This document shows positions 34,693-44,564 of a stretch of 64,000 nucleotides of DNA, piece after piece; the first letter of the stretch is position 1; the number at the start of each line of letters is the position of its first letter. The position numbers were made by a program, and so were the translations under genes. Under the pieces are notes generated by a model. The model was not told where the DNA came from. It worked only from the letters and a program-made list of their open reading frames with translations, and did not search any database. Source of the DNA: Roseiarcus sp963784805. Lineage in GTDB: Bacteria; Pseudomonadota; Alphaproteobacteria; Rhizobiales; Beijerinckiaceae. The DNA lies in contig CAWASR010000008.1 of the NCBI GenBank assembly GCA_963784805.1, positions 434,001-498,000 of the forward strand, given 5' to 3'.

Positions 34693-36111
34693 CTACCGTG
34701 GCAGCACCGTCGATCCCATCAGAGCCTCGTCGATCGAAGCTGCGCATTGGCGGCCTTCGCGGATCGCCCAGACAACCAGCGATTGACCCCGCCGCATGTC
34801 GCCGCAGGCGAAGACCTTGGCCTGGGAGGAGGCGTAGCGGTTCGTGTCGGCTTCGACATTGCCTCGCCTGTCCAGCGCGACGCCAAGCTCTGACAGCAGG
34901 CCCTCCTTGACCGGCGAAATGAAGCCCATCGCCAGCAAAACCAGTTCCGCCCTCAACGTGAATTCCGTTCCCTCGATCGGCTTGAACTTGTCGTCGACGC
35001 GCATGCATCTTAGGCCGGTGACGAAGCCGTTCTCGCCCTCGAAGGCGCTCGTCGTTACGGAGAAGTCGCGCTCGGCGCCTTCTTCGTGACTCGATGAGGT
35101 CCGCAGCTTGAGCGGCCAGTTCGGCCAGGTGACGAGCTTGTCTTCCGCTTTGGGCGGCATCGGCATGATTTCCAGCTGCGTGACCCTGAGGGCGCCCTGG
35201 CGAATTGAGGTGCCAATGCAGTCGGAGCCGGTGTCGCCGCCGCCGATCACCACGACATGCTTGCCGCCGGCGAGGATCGGCTCGTTGGCGCCGGGCGGTT
35301 CGCCGGACACGCGCCGGTTCTGCTGCGGCAGGAAGTCCATGGCGAAGTGCACGCCGGCGAGATCGCGGCCGGGGACGGGCAGGTCGCGCGACTCCTCGGC
35401 GCCGCCGGCGAGGGCGACGGCGTCGTGGCGGTCGACGAGGCTTTCGGCGCTGATCGTCCTGCCGACATGGGCGTTGTAATGGAACACGACCCCTTCGGCG
35501 GCCATCTGTTCGATGCGCCGGTCGATATGGCGTTTCTCCATCTTGAAGTCCGGAATGCCATAGCGCAACAGGCCGCCCGCCTTGGCGTTCTTCTCATAGA
35601 CGTGCACCTCGTGACCGGCGCGCGCCAGCTGCTGCGCGCAGGCAAGGCCCGCGGGACCCGAGCCGACGACGGCGATCGTCTTGCCGGTCGCGCGCTCGGG
35701 CGGTTCCGGTTTCACCCAGCCTTGCTCGAAGGCCCGGTCGATGATCGCGCATTCGATCGTCTTGATCGTCACCGGCGCATCCTGGATATTGAGCGTGCAC
35801 GACGCCTCGCAGGGCGCCGGACAAATGCGGCCGGTGAATTCCGGGAAATTGTTGGTCGAGAGCAGATTGCGCGCCGCTTCGCGCCAATCGCGGCGATACA
35901 CGAGGTCGTTCCAGTCGGGGATCTGGTTGTTGACCGGGCAGCCGGTGTGACAATAGGGGATGCCGCAATTCATGCAGCGCGCCGCCTGGTTGCGGGTCGA
36001 CTCCTCGCTCAGCGGGAGCATGAACTCGCGATAGTTGCGGATTCGGTCCGAGGCCGGAGCGTAGCGCCGGTCCGCGCGATCGATTTCCAAAAAGCCCGTC
36101 ACCTTACCCAT
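34693..36111 (-). CDS. gltD: Glutamate synthase (NADPH) small subunit
   Basis: A 472-residue subunit that passes electrons from NADPH through FAD and iron-sulfur clusters to the large subunit. The N-terminal Fe-S cysteines are visible in ARCMNCGIPYCHTGCPV and in CPAPCEASC. The dinucleotide motifs are VGSGPAGLACAQQLA for FAD and VIGGGDTGSDCIG for NADPH. It is located downstream of gltB on the same strand, with 170 bp between them. It is complete. Confidence 0.97.
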   Translation of the reverse strand: MGKVTGFLEIDRADRRYAPASDRIRNYREFMLPLSEESTRNQAARCMNCGIPYCHTGCPVNNQIPDWNDLVYRRDWREAARNLLSTNNFPEFTGRICPAPCEASCTLNIQDAPVTIKTIECAIIDRAFEQGWVKPEPPERATGKTIAVVGSGPAGLACAQQLARAGHEVHVYEKNAKAGGLLRYGIPDFKMEKRHIDRRIEQMAAEGVVFHYNAHVGRTISAESLVDRHDAVALAGGAEESRDLPVPGRDLAGVHFAMDFLPQQNRRVSGEPPGANEPILAGGKHVVVIGGGDTGSDCIGTSIRQGALRVTQLEIMPMPPKAEDKLVTWPNWPLKLRTSSSHEEGAERDFSVTTSAFEGENGFVTGLRCMRVDDKFKPIEGTEFTLRAELVLLAMGFISPVKEGLLSELGVALDRRGNVEADTNRYASSQAKVFACGDMRRGQSLVVWAIREGRQCAASIDEALMGSTVLPR

Positions 36112-36280
36112 AATGTTAGGTCCCTAACGCCGCTTGTCCCGACCGGATCAAGCCTGACCTTTGCTGCCGCCATTCGACATCGAGTAACCGACTTCGCATA
36201 AGGACCACTCCCATCCGACCGCGCCTGCGCGCCAAGGCCGCAGGGCCGGCCGACGACTTGAAGCATCGGGTCAACCCCGT

Positions 36281-39200
36281 CTACTCCCCGGCCGCAAGCA
36301 TCGTCCGCCCGCCCTGCGCGGCAAGCTCGGCCAGCGCGCGTCGATACTCGACCGGCATCACCTTGCGAAACTTAGGCAGATAGGCGTCCCAGTTCTCAAG
36401 GATATGCCGGGCGCGGGTCGAACCGGTCGCCCGCGCATGGTTGGCGACGAGTTGGTGAAGGCGCTCGGCGTCAAACCGGCTCATGTCGCGCATCACGTCG
36501 ACCCGGCCGTGAGCCTCCAGATCGCCTCCCGAGTGAAGATGACGCAGCATCACCTCTTCCTCCGCCGTCACCGGCTCGAGTTCGACCATCGCCATATTGC
36601 AACGCTGGGCGAAAGTTCCCGCCTCGTCGAGGACATAGGCGATGCCGCCCGACATGCCTGCGGCGAAATTGCGCCCGGTCTCTCCGATGACGACGACAAT
36701 GCCGCCGGTCATGTACTCGCAACCGTGGTCGCCGACGCCCTCGACCACCGCGATTGCGCCCGAGTTGCGCACGCCGAAACGCTCGCCGGCCACGCCGCGG
36801 AAGTAGCACTCGCCTGCGATCGCGCCGTATAGCACCGTATTCCCGACAATGATCGAGGCCTCCGGCGTCAGTTTGGCGGCTTCCCGCGGCGGGTAAACGA
36901 CGACGCGACCGCCTGACAGGCCCTTGCCGACGTAGTCATTGGCGTCGCCCTCCAGCTCCAGGGTCACGCCCTTGGCGAGAAACGCGCCAAAACTCTGGCC
37001 GGCCGTGCCCTTGAACTTGATGTGGATCGCTTCGTCGCGCAGGCCGGCATGGCCATAGCGCTTTGCGATTTCGCCAGACAGCATCGCGCCGGCCGAGCGG
37101 TCCGAATTGCGGATCGAAAGGTCGAGGCGGACATGTTTGCCGCGCTCGATCGCCTCCTTCGTAGCCACGACCAGATGTCGGTCGAGCACGTGCTCAAGCT
37201 GATGGTCCTGCGGGATGCTGTGGTAGATCGTGTCGCCCGCCCAGGGCGTCGGCTTATGGAACAGCCTCGAAAAATCGAGGCCTCGCGCCTTGGCGTGTTC
37301 GACCAGCTTCGCCCTATCGAGCATTTGTCGCTGGCCGATCATCTCGTCGAACGTGCGGTAGCCGAGTTCGGCCATCAGCGCCCTCACTTCCTCCGCGACG
37401 AAGAAGAAGTAGTTGATGACATGCTCCGGCTTTCCGACGAAGCGCTTGCGCAGGACGGGGTCTTGGGTGGCGACGCCGACCGGACAAGTGTTCAGGTGGC
37501 ACTTGCGCATCATGACGCAGCCGGCGGCGATCAGCGGCGCGGTGGCGAACCCGAATTCGTCCGCGCCCAACAGCGCGCCGATCACGACGTCGCGGCCGGT
37601 GCGCACGCCGCCGTCCACCTGAACGGCGATGCGCGATCTCAGACCGTTCATGACCAGCGTCTGATGCGTCTCGGCGAGGCCAATCTCCCACGGCGAACCA
37701 GCGTGCTTGATCGACGTCAGCGGCGAGGCGCCGGTGCCGCCCTCAAAGCCGGAGATGGTGACATGGTCCGCCTTGCACTTGGCGACACCGGCCGCGACCG
37801 TGCCGACGCCGACCTCGGAGACCAGCTTGACCGAAACCAACGCTTGCGGATTGACGTTCTTCAGGTCGTAGACGAGCTGCTTCAGGTCCTCGATCGAATA
37901 GATGTCGTGATGCGGCGGCGGCGAGATGAGGCCGACGCCCTGCGTCGAGTGGCGCACCTTGGCGATCACCGCATCGACCTTGTGGCCTGGGAGCTGCCCG
38001 CCTTCGCCGGGCTTCGCGCCTTGCGCCATTTTGATCTGCATCATATCGGCGTTGACCAGATATTCGGCCGTCACGCCGAAGCGTCCTGAGGCGACCTGCT
38101 TGATTGCGCTGCGCATCGAATCGCCATTGGCCATCCGCTTGTAGCGGTCGGATTCCTCTCCGCCCTCGCCCGTGTTGGATTTGCCGCCGATGCGGTTCAT
38201 CGCGATCGCGAGCGTGGTGTGGGCCTCGCGCGAGATCGAGCCGAAGGACATCGCCCCGGTTGCAAAGCGCTTGACGATCGACGCCGCCGGCTCGACTTCC
38301 GCGAGCGGAACCGGCGCGCGTCCGTCTTCCTCAGCCTTTCTTATGCGAAAGAGGCCGCGAATGGTCAGGAACTGGTCGCTTTGTTCGTTGAGCGTCTTGG
38401 CGAAGGCGTCGTAGCGGTCGCGCGCATTGCCGCGCACGGCGTGCTGCAACAACGATACCGTCTGCGGCGTCCAGTCGTGCGCCTCGCCGCGCACCCGATA
38501 GGCGTATTCGCCGCCGACTTCGAGCGAGGTGCGCAGGACCGGAGACTCGCCGAACGCCTCAGCGTGACGGCGCTGCGTCTCCCCGGCGATTTCCGCCAGT
38601 CCCGCGCCTTCGATCGAGGTCGCGGTGCCGAAGAAGAATTGGTCGACGAACGCGCGCGAAAGCCCGACGGCGTCGAAGATCTGAGCGCCGCAGTACGACT
38701 GATAGGTCGAGATGCCCATCTTCGACATGACCTTCAACAGGCCCTTGTCTACCGACTTGATGAAACGCTTGACGACCTCGTAGCCGCTGATCGGCTCCGG
38801 CAGGTCTTTGGCCATCGACGTCAGCGTCTCAAAGGCGAGATAGGGGTTGATCGCCTCCGCGCCATAGCCGGCCAGACACGCGAAATGATGGATTTCGCGC
38901 GCTTCGCCGGTCTCCACGACGAGACCGACCGAGGTGCGCAATCCCTTGCGGATGAGATGGTGATGGACCGCGGCTGTCGCCAGAAGCGCCGGAATCGGTA
39001 TGCGGTCCGGACCGACCATCCGGTCGGAGAGAATGATGATGTTGTAACGGCCATGCACGGCGGCTTCCGCGCGCAGGCAAAGGCGCCGCAGCGCCTCGTC
39101 CATGCTCGCGGCGCCGTTCTTGACCGCATAAGTGATGTCGAGCGTCCGGGTGTCGAACGAATCCTCGAAGTGACCGATGCAGCGGATCTTCTCGAGATCA

Positions 39201-40996
39201 TCGTTGGTCAGGATCGGCTGGCGCACCTCGAGCCGCTTGCGGCGCGCCGCGCCTGCGAGATCGAACAGGTTCGGCCGCGGCCCGATGAAGGACACCAGGC
39301 TCATCACCAGTTCCTCACGAATCGGGTCGATCGGCGGGTTGGTCACCTGCGCGAAGTTCTGCTTGAAATAGGTGTAGAGCAACTTCGACTTCGACGACAG
39401 CGCGGAGATCGGCGTGTCCGTGCCCATCGAGCCGACCGCTTCCTGCCCGGTGGTCGCCATCGGCGAGAGCAGGAACGCGAGGTCTTCCTGCGTATAGCCG
39501 AAGGCCTGCTGGCGATCGAGCAACGAGACGTCGGTGCGCGATGCGCGCGGCTCGACCGGATCGAGCTCCTCCAGCACGATCTGGGTGGTCTCGAGCCAGG
39601 CGCTGTAGGGGTTGGCGCACGACAGCGTCTGCTTGATTTCGGCGTCGGAAACGATGCGGTGCTCGGCGAGATCGACGAGCAGCATCTTGCCAGGCTGCAG
39701 ACGCCACTTGGCGATGATCGTCTCCTCCGGAACGGGGAGAACGCCCATTTCGGAGGCGAGCACGACCAGGTCGTCGTCGGTGACGAAATAGCGGGCGGGT
39801 CTGAGGCCGTTGCGGTCGAGCGTCGCCCCGATCTGGCGCCCATCAGTGAACGCGACCGCCGCCGGCCCATCCCAAGGCTCCATCAACGCCGCGTGATATT
39901 CGTAAAAGGCGCGCCGCTCGTCGTTCATCAGCGGATTGCCGGCCCACGCTTCCGGGATCAGCATCATCATCGCGTGGCTGAGCGAATACCCCCCCCGGAC
40001 AAGGAACTCGAGCGCGTTGTCGAAACAGGCGGTGTCCGACTGGCCCTCATAGGAGATCGGCCACAGCTTGGAGATGTCGGCGCCGAACAACTCTGAAACG
40101 ACGCTCGCCTGACGCGCCGCCATCCAGTTGACGTTGCCTCGAAGCGTGTTGATCTCGCCGTTATGGGCGACCATGCGGTAGGGATGCGCGAGGCGCCAGG
40201 AGGGGAAAGTGTTCGTCGCGAATCGCTGATGGACGAGCGCCAAGGCGGTCTCGAAGCGCGGGTCGAGGAGATCGCAGTAGTAGGGCGCGAGTTGGGGGGC
40301 GAGCACCATGCCCTTGTAGACAATGGTGCGGGCCGACATCGAGACGGGGTAGTATTCCGAGACTTTCGGATCGCCGATCGCATAGACCCGATTGGAGACG
40401 ACCTTGCGCACGATGAAGAGCCGGCGCTCGAAGTCGTCATCGCTGACGAGGCCCGGCGCGCGGCCGACGAAAATCTGCTGCATCTTCGGCTCGACCGCCC
40501 TCACGCGCTCGCCGAGTCCGGAATTGTCGGTCGGCGTGTCGCGCCAGCCCAGCACAATCAGACCCTCGGCGGCGACGACCTCTTCGACGATCTCGCGCAC
40601 CTGCTGGCGCGCGGCGGCGGCGCGCGGCATGAAGAACTGACCGATCGCATATTCGCCAGGCCCAGGGAGGTCGAAGCCGAGCCTGGCGCACTCCGGCGCG
40701 AAAAACCCGTGCGGTATCTGCGCGAGAACTCCGCAGCCGTCGCCCAGCGCCGGATCAGCCCCGACGGCGCCGCGATGGTCGAGATTGACCAGGATTTGCA
40801 GACCCTTTTCGAGGATGTCGTGCGACTTGCGGTTCTTCATGTGCGCCACGAAGCCGACGCCGCAGGAATCGTGCTCTCTGGCCGGGTCGTAAAGGCCTTC
40901 GGCGCGAGGCGTCAGCGGGTCCGCCCCAGCAGGAACGCGCCTTGACGCCGGCCCGGCGCCCAACTTGTCGGAGATCGATTGGGTTATCGCGTTCAT
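36281..40996 (-). CDS. gltB: Glutamate synthase (NADPH) large subunit
   Basis: A 1571-residue large subunit that transfers the glutamine amide to 2-oxoglutarate to form two glutamates. The protein is made with a propeptide. The catalytic N-terminal cysteine is Cys45 in EHDSCGVGFVAH, exposed by cleavage. The central FMN/Fe-S region has MMRKCHLNTCPVGVAT. The C-terminal beta-helix glycine pattern GGRVVVYPP and GGIAVVEGVGDHG is present. The ATG at 40996 follows GGGGAGCGGAGAA, whereas the open frame runs 96 bp further. An eight-cytosine run near 39990-39997 does not shift the frame. Confidence 0.97.
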   Translation of the reverse strand: MNAITQSISDKLGAGPASRRVPAGADPLTPRAEGLYDPAREHDSCGVGFVAHMKNRKSHDILEKGLQILVNLDHRGAVGADPALGDGCGVLAQIPHGFFAPECARLGFDLPGPGEYAIGQFFMPRAAAARQQVREIVEEVVAAEGLIVLGWRDTPTDNSGLGERVRAVEPKMQQIFVGRAPGLVSDDDFERRLFIVRKVVSNRVYAIGDPKVSEYYPVSMSARTIVYKGMVLAPQLAPYYCDLLDPRFETALALVHQRFATNTFPSWRLAHPYRMVAHNGEINTLRGNVNWMAARQASVVSELFGADISKLWPISYEGQSDTACFDNALEFLVRGGYSLSHAMMMLIPEAWAGNPLMNDERRAFYEYHAALMEPWDGPAAVAFTDGRQIGATLDRNGLRPARYFVTDDDLVVLASEMGVLPVPEETIIAKWRLQPGKMLLVDLAEHRIVSDAEIKQTLSCANPYSAWLETTQIVLEELDPVEPRASRTDVSLLDRQQAFGYTQEDLAFLLSPMATTGQEAVGSMGTDTPISALSSKSKLLYTYFKQNFAQVTNPPIDPIREELVMSLVSFIGPRPNLFDLAGAARRKRLEVRQPILTNDDLEKIRCIGHFEDSFDTRTLDITYAVKNGAASMDEALRRLCLRAEAAVHGRYNIIILSDRMVGPDRIPIPALLATAAVHHHLIRKGLRTSVGLVVETGEAREIHHFACLAGYGAEAINPYLAFETLTSMAKDLPEPISGYEVVKRFIKSVDKGLLKVMSKMGISTYQSYCGAQIFDAVGLSRAFVDQFFFGTATSIEGAGLAEIAGETQRRHAEAFGESPVLRTSLEVGGEYAYRVRGEAHDWTPQTVSLLQHAVRGNARDRYDAFAKTLNEQSDQFLTIRGLFRIRKAEEDGRAPVPLAEVEPAASIVKRFATGAMSFGSISREAHTTLAIAMNRIGGKSNTGEGGEESDRYKRMANGDSMRSAIKQVASGRFGVTAEYLVNADMMQIKMAQGAKPGEGGQLPGHKVDAVIAKVRHSTQGVGLISPPPHHDIYSIEDLKQLVYDLKNVNPQALVSVKLVSEVGVGTVAAGVAKCKADHVTISGFEGGTGASPLTSIKHAGSPWEIGLAETHQTLVMNGLRSRIAVQVDGGVRTGRDVVIGALLGADEFGFATAPLIAAGCVMMRKCHLNTCPVGVATQDPVLRKRFVGKPEHVINYFFFVAEEVRALMAELGYRTFDEMIGQRQMLDRAKLVEHAKARGLDFSRLFHKPTPWAGDTIYHSIPQDHQLEHVLDRHLVVATKEAIERGKHVRLDLSIRNSDRSAGAMLSGEIAKRYGHAGLRDEAIHIKFKGTAGQSFGAFLAKGVTLELEGDANDYVGKGLSGGRVVVYPPREAAKLTPEASIIVGNTVLYGAIAGECYFRGVAGERFGVRNSGAIAVVEGVGDHGCEYMTGGIVVVIGETGRNFAAGMSGGIAYVLDEAGTFAQRCNMAMVELEPVTAEEEVMLRHLHSGGDLEAHGRVDVMRDMSRFDAERLHQLVANHARATGSTRARHILENWDAYLPKFRKVMPVEYRRALAELAAQGGRTMLAAGE

Positions 40997-41366
40997 TTCT
41001 CCGCTCCCCCGCGCAGTCGCGAACCTCAGGCGACTGCTCTTCCAGATTTTTGAAGGCGTATTATGGACTTGAAGCGGCTGCGCCGAACGCAACCAAAGGC
41101 TTTATGCGTCGGATTTTTTTCGATCCGTTTTCGTCGTTCGATACGACAACGCCGCGCCCCCATTCAGCTGCCCGCGCTGAAGGATTAACCTTGAGCGCCC
41201 AAAAAATGGTCAGCAAAGCTGTCCTATCTCTGACAATGCCAGAAACAGGGCGTCGACACAAGCGGGGGGGCCGAGTTTTTTTGGCGGAGCAATCTCGCCG
41301 CGCCGGTGAATTGCCAATGCGCCTCCGGTTGAGGCAACTTGGCGGTTTAGATCGATCGAGGCTCAG
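40997..41366. other. Divergent promoter region between gltB and ltaE
   Basis: A 370-bp intergenic region between two divergent genes. It contains a poly-G run (seven G at about 41264) and an AT-rich stretch. I see no repeat, terminator or recognisable regulatory motif. Confidence 0.5.
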
Positions 41367-42488
41367 ATGAACTTCGCGAGCGACAACGGCGCTGGCGTCG
41401 CGCCGGAAATTCTGGAAGCGATCGCCTCGTCGTCCCGTGTCAACGCGCCCGCCTATGGAGAGGACGAGTACACGGCGCGGGCGCAAGCGCGGTTGAGCGA
41501 AATCTTCGAGACCAAAGTCGCGGCCTTCCTGGTCGCGACTGGCACGGCCGCGAACGCACTCGCGTTATCGGCGCTGGCCAAGCCGTGGGAGGCCGTATTC
41601 TGCCACGAAGAGGCGCACATCCACGACGACGAATGTGGCGCGCCCGAACTTTTCACCGGCGGCGCGAAGCTGGTGGGGATCGTGGGGGAGGGCGGCAAGA
41701 TTACGCCCGGAGCGCTTCGGGACACGCTCGAACGCTTCCCGCGCGGGTTGGTGAAGTCGCCGCAACCAGGCGTGGTGTCGCTGTCGCAGGCGAGCGAAGC
41801 CGGGACCGTCTATCGCGTCGGTGAAATCGAGGAGGTCTGCGCCGTCGCCAGATCGGCGGGGATCAGCGTCCACATGGACGGGGCGCGGTTCGCCAACGCG
41901 GTCGTATCTTGCGGATGTTCGCCAGCCGAGATGACATGGCGGGCTGGGGTCGACGCCCTGTCCTTCGGCGCAACGAAGAATGGCGCGCTCGCCTGCGAAG
42001 CGGTCGTCTTCTTCGACCTCGCGCACGCCGAGGATTTCGCGTTTCGGCGCAAGCGCGCCGGGCATACGATGTCGAAAGGACGATTTCTCGGAGCGCAGAT
42101 GGAGGCCTATTTGAAGGACGACCTTTGGCTTCGGCTCGCAGGGCGCGCCAACGCCTCGGCGCGGCGGCTCAGCGAGCGGCTCGCAGCCGCGCCCGGCGTG
42201 CGGCTCGCCTGGCCGACCGAAGCCAACGAGGTGTTTATCGTGGCCCCGGGGGCGACCGTCGTCGGATGGCGCGCCGCGGGCGCGCGGCTCCATGATTGGA
42301 GCACCCGCTCGTTGTCGGCGGATCGGGCGCCCCGCCCGGGTGAAACGCTGGCGCAACTCGTGACGTCGTTCGAGACGCGGCCGGACGAGATCGATCGGGT
42401 GGTCAGCCTCTGCGCCAGGCCCGCCGTGACCGCGCCGCAATTGTCGCGACAGGTTCCTCCGGACAATCTGCGAGCGAGGGCGCCATGA
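41367..42488 (+). CDS. ltaE: Low-specificity L-threonine aldolase
   Basis: A 373-residue PLP-dependent enzyme that cleaves L-threonine and related beta-hydroxy amino acids to glycine and an aldehyde. The PLP lysine is Lys204 in LSFGATKNGALA, and the aspartate binding the PLP nitrogen is Asp171 in VHMDGARF. The sequence also has SDNGAG and NAPAYGEDEYT near the N-terminus. The last 4 bp overlap the following gene. It could alternatively act on other beta-hydroxy amino acids. Confidence 0.93.
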   Translation: MNFASDNGAGVAPEILEAIASSSRVNAPAYGEDEYTARAQARLSEIFETKVAAFLVATGTAANALALSALAKPWEAVFCHEEAHIHDDECGAPELFTGGAKLVGIVGEGGKITPGALRDTLERFPRGLVKSPQPGVVSLSQASEAGTVYRVGEIEEVCAVARSAGISVHMDGARFANAVVSCGCSPAEMTWRAGVDALSFGATKNGALACEAVVFFDLAHAEDFAFRRKRAGHTMSKGRFLGAQMEAYLKDDLWLRLAGRANASARRLSERLAAAPGVRLAWPTEANEVFIVAPGATVVGWRAAGARLHDWSTRSLSADRAPRPGETLAQLVTSFETRPDEIDRVVSLCARPAVTAPQLSRQVPPDNLRARAP

Positions 42489-43288
42489 CCGGCAGCTTCA
42501 ACGGGAAACTGGGCCGCTGGATGGCCCGCTCGGCGTTCGGCGCCTTTCTGGCGTTGGCTGTCGCCCCTGCGGCGCAGGCGCAATGGTTTTCGCCCTTCGG
42601 CGCGGCTTCCCCTGGCGAGATCGTGCAAAGGCTGCAGGCGCAAGGCTATAGGCTGACCGGGCCGCTCTATCGCCGAAATACGGTCTACCTCGCCGACGTG
42701 ATCGCCGGCCGCGCAGGCCGCGAGCGGCTGATTATCGATGCGTGGAGCGGGGAAATCCTCCAACGCTTCGTCTTGCGTCGCGGACACTGGCGGCGGGGTT
42801 TCGGCGGGGAATTCGCCGAGCCGATCCCGCCTGGCGTTTTTGGACCGCCGCCGGCGAGCGATTTTTCGGATGATCGCCCGGCCCGCGGATCGGAAGAGCC
42901 TATCAAGCCTCGAGCCAGGCCCAGATCCACGGCGAACCGTGAGCCGGCCGAGACCGCGCCGGCGGCGGGCGCTCCCGCGCCGGCTCCTCTAGTCTCGCCG
43001 TCAGCCGCGCCCTCGGCGGCGGTGAACCCGAACGCGCCGCCGAGCGCCTCTTCATCGGCCGAGACCAAGGCCGCCGCTCCGCCCTCTCCCGCAGTCACGG
43101 GGAAGGCTCCAAAAGCGGATGCGGCAGCCGCAGCCCGGCTCGAAACCGAACCGCCGCCGAGCGGCGCCCCGGCCCGGACTGAGGCGCAGTCCGCAAAAGC
43201 GGCCTCGCCACCGCCGGCCCCGGTCCCGGTTCCGAAGTCGAACGACAAATCGAAGGTGAACGACGTTCCGGTCATGCCGCTCGACTAG
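42485..43288 (+). CDS. Exported proline/alanine-rich hypothetical protein
   Basis: A 267-residue protein. The N-terminus carries a signal-peptide-like segment with a hydrophobic core and AQAQ cleavage near residue 34 (FGAFLALAVAPAAQAQ). The first 80 residues after it form a small domain with GEIVQRLQAQGYRLTGPLYR and YLADVIAGRAGRERLIIDA. The remaining 140 are low-complexity Pro/Ala/Ser/Glu, suited to spanning the periplasm or the wall. I know similar N-terminal domains only as hypothetical proteins. It is translationally coupled to ltaE (ATGA overlap), and a terminator follows. Confidence 0.75.
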   Translation: MTGSFNGKLGRWMARSAFGAFLALAVAPAAQAQWFSPFGAASPGEIVQRLQAQGYRLTGPLYRRNTVYLADVIAGRAGRERLIIDAWSGEILQRFVLRRGHWRRGFGGEFAEPIPPGVFGPPPASDFSDDRPARGSEEPIKPRARPRSTANREPAETAPAAGAPAPAPLVSPSAAPSAAVNPNAPPSASSSAETKAAAPPSPAVTGKAPKADAAAAARLETEPPPSGAPARTEAQSAKAASPPPAPVPVPKSNDKSKVNDVPVMPLD

Positions 43289-43291
43289 ACA

Positions 43292-43319
43292 AAAAGGGCG
43301 CCCTGAGGGGCGCCCTTTT
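43292..43319. terminator. Bidirectional rho-independent terminator
   Basis: AAAAGGGCGCCC-TGAG-GGGCGCCCTTTT is a perfect stem of 12 pairs with A and T runs on either side. It lies between convergent genes (the exported protein and Hsp20) and can end transcripts from both. Confidence 0.93.
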
Positions 43320-43345
43320 GCAGACGGCGACGGGCGCCGTCGAGC

Positions 43346-43831
43346 TTAGGCCGCCTTCTTGGCGGCAGGCGCCTCAACCGCCCTGGCGCCGACCGGCTTG
43401 GCGCCGTTGATGGCGATGGCGCGCGGCTTCTGCGCTTCCGGGACTTCTCGCACCAGATCGATATGGAGCAATCCGTTCTCGCTGGTCGCGCCGGTCGCCA
43501 CAACGTGGTCGGCAAGCTGGAATCTGCGCTCAAAGGCCCGAGCGGCGATGCCCTGATAGACGACTTCGCGCTTCTCGTCGCTCTTGTCGGCCTGCTCCTT
43601 CGAACCGCGCACGGTCAGCGTGTTCTCCCGGGTCTCGACCGACAACTCGTTCTCGCCGAAGCCGGCGACCGCGAGCGTGATGCGATAGGCGTTTTCGCCG
43701 GTTCGCTCGATATTGTAGGGCGGGTAGGTCGGAGCGTTCTGCTCGGCGCCAGCCACCTTGTCCAGGATCGAGAAAAGGCGGTCGAACCCGACAGTGGAGC
43801 GATAGAATGGCGAAAGATCGTAGTTCAACAT
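43346..43831 (-). CDS. Hsp20 family small heat-shock protein
   Basis: A 161-residue alpha-crystallin-type chaperone (IbpA-like) that holds unfolded proteins during heat stress. The N-terminus is MLNYDLSPFYRSTVGFDRL, typical of rhizobial HspA-like proteins. The alpha-crystallin domain has YPPYNIERTGENAYRITLAV and GLLHIDLVREVPE. The C-terminal tail PRAIAING precedes a lysine/alanine-rich end. The ATG at 43831 is chosen because AAGGAGG lies eight bases upstream, while the nearby earlier ATG lies too close. No convincing RNA thermometer is seen, although a small hairpin lies upstream at 43898-43920. Confidence 0.93.
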   Translation of the reverse strand: MLNYDLSPFYRSTVGFDRLFSILDKVAGAEQNAPTYPPYNIERTGENAYRITLAVAGFGENELSVETRENTLTVRGSKEQADKSDEKREVVYQGIAARAFERRFQLADHVVATGATSENGLLHIDLVREVPEAQKPRAIAINGAKPVGARAVEAPAAKKAA

Positions 43832-44089
43832 AAACATATCCTCCTTGTTGAAGCGACATGACAGCCAGCGCTCCTTCATCAGGCCGCGCTCGCCGCTTGC
43901 GGTTCCCACGGGACCCCGCATTCATCAATTTTGGACGAGGCTGCTGAAATTCAAGTGGGAAGCGGCGGATTCCGCCACAAAAAGCGCACGCTCTGCAACG
44001 ATAGGGCGCTATGTCGGGCGGCCGAACGCGACTCGGCATGACGCAGTTGCGGAAAGGCGCGCGCCTTTCGCCTACGAGGGTTGAATTGC

Positions 44090-44551
44090 ATGAAGAAGTC
44101 AGTGCTTGCGGCGGCCGTCGGCGCGGCCGCGTTTTGTTTCGCCGCCGCGGCTTTCGCCGCCGGGCCCCAGAGCGAAGAGGACAAAGGTCCGCCCAAACCG
44201 CTGCCGCCGCAGCAGAAGAATTTTCCGCTCGACGAGACCTGGTCGCTGCGCGAGCTCGACGGCAAACCCGTTCCCGACGATCTCGACGTCAGCCTGAAGA
44301 TCGACGGCGCATTGCGCGGCTCCGGCTATACCGGCTGCAATTCATGGTCGGCGACCATGTATCCGGTCAAGAACCAGCATCTGGCCGTCGGTCCGTTCGC
44401 GCTGACCAAAAAACAGTGCTCCAAGGACCTTATGGCGCTGGAGTTCAAATTCCTCTCTGGTCTTCTCGGCAACCCGTCCTGGGACCTCGTCAACGGCGAT
44501 CTGGTGATCAAGGGGCCGCGCGGTTCGATGCGGCTTGCGCGTTCGCTTTGA
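44090..44551 (+). CDS. META domain-containing exported protein (HslJ-like)
   Basis: A 153-residue protein with a signal peptide (MKKSVLAAAVGAAAFCFAAA, cut after AFAAG). The META domain has WSLRELDGKPVPDD, SGYTGCNSWSATMY and FALTKKQCSKDLMALE, as in HslJ and other META proteins. These are small beta-domain proteins of the cell envelope, linked to heat shock or virulence in other bacteria. The precise role is unknown. The ATG at 44090 is preferred to the TTG three codons earlier. GAGGG precedes it. Confidence 0.8.
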   Translation: MKKSVLAAAVGAAAFCFAAAAFAAGPQSEEDKGPPKPLPPQQKNFPLDETWSLRELDGKPVPDDLDVSLKIDGALRGSGYTGCNSWSATMYPVKNQHLAVGPFALTKKQCSKDLMALEFKFLSGLLGNPSWDLVNGDLVIKGPRGSMRLARSL

Positions 44552-44564
44552 GCGTCGTTCGCGA

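Noticed and set aside
39990..39997. Run of eight cytosines in gltB
   Set aside because: The reading frame is intact on both sides, so no disruption is present.
43832..43921. ROSE-type RNA thermometer upstream of the Hsp20 gene
   Set aside because: No anti-Shine-Dalgarno stem like the ROSE consensus is visible. Only a small hairpin at 43898-43920 is seen.
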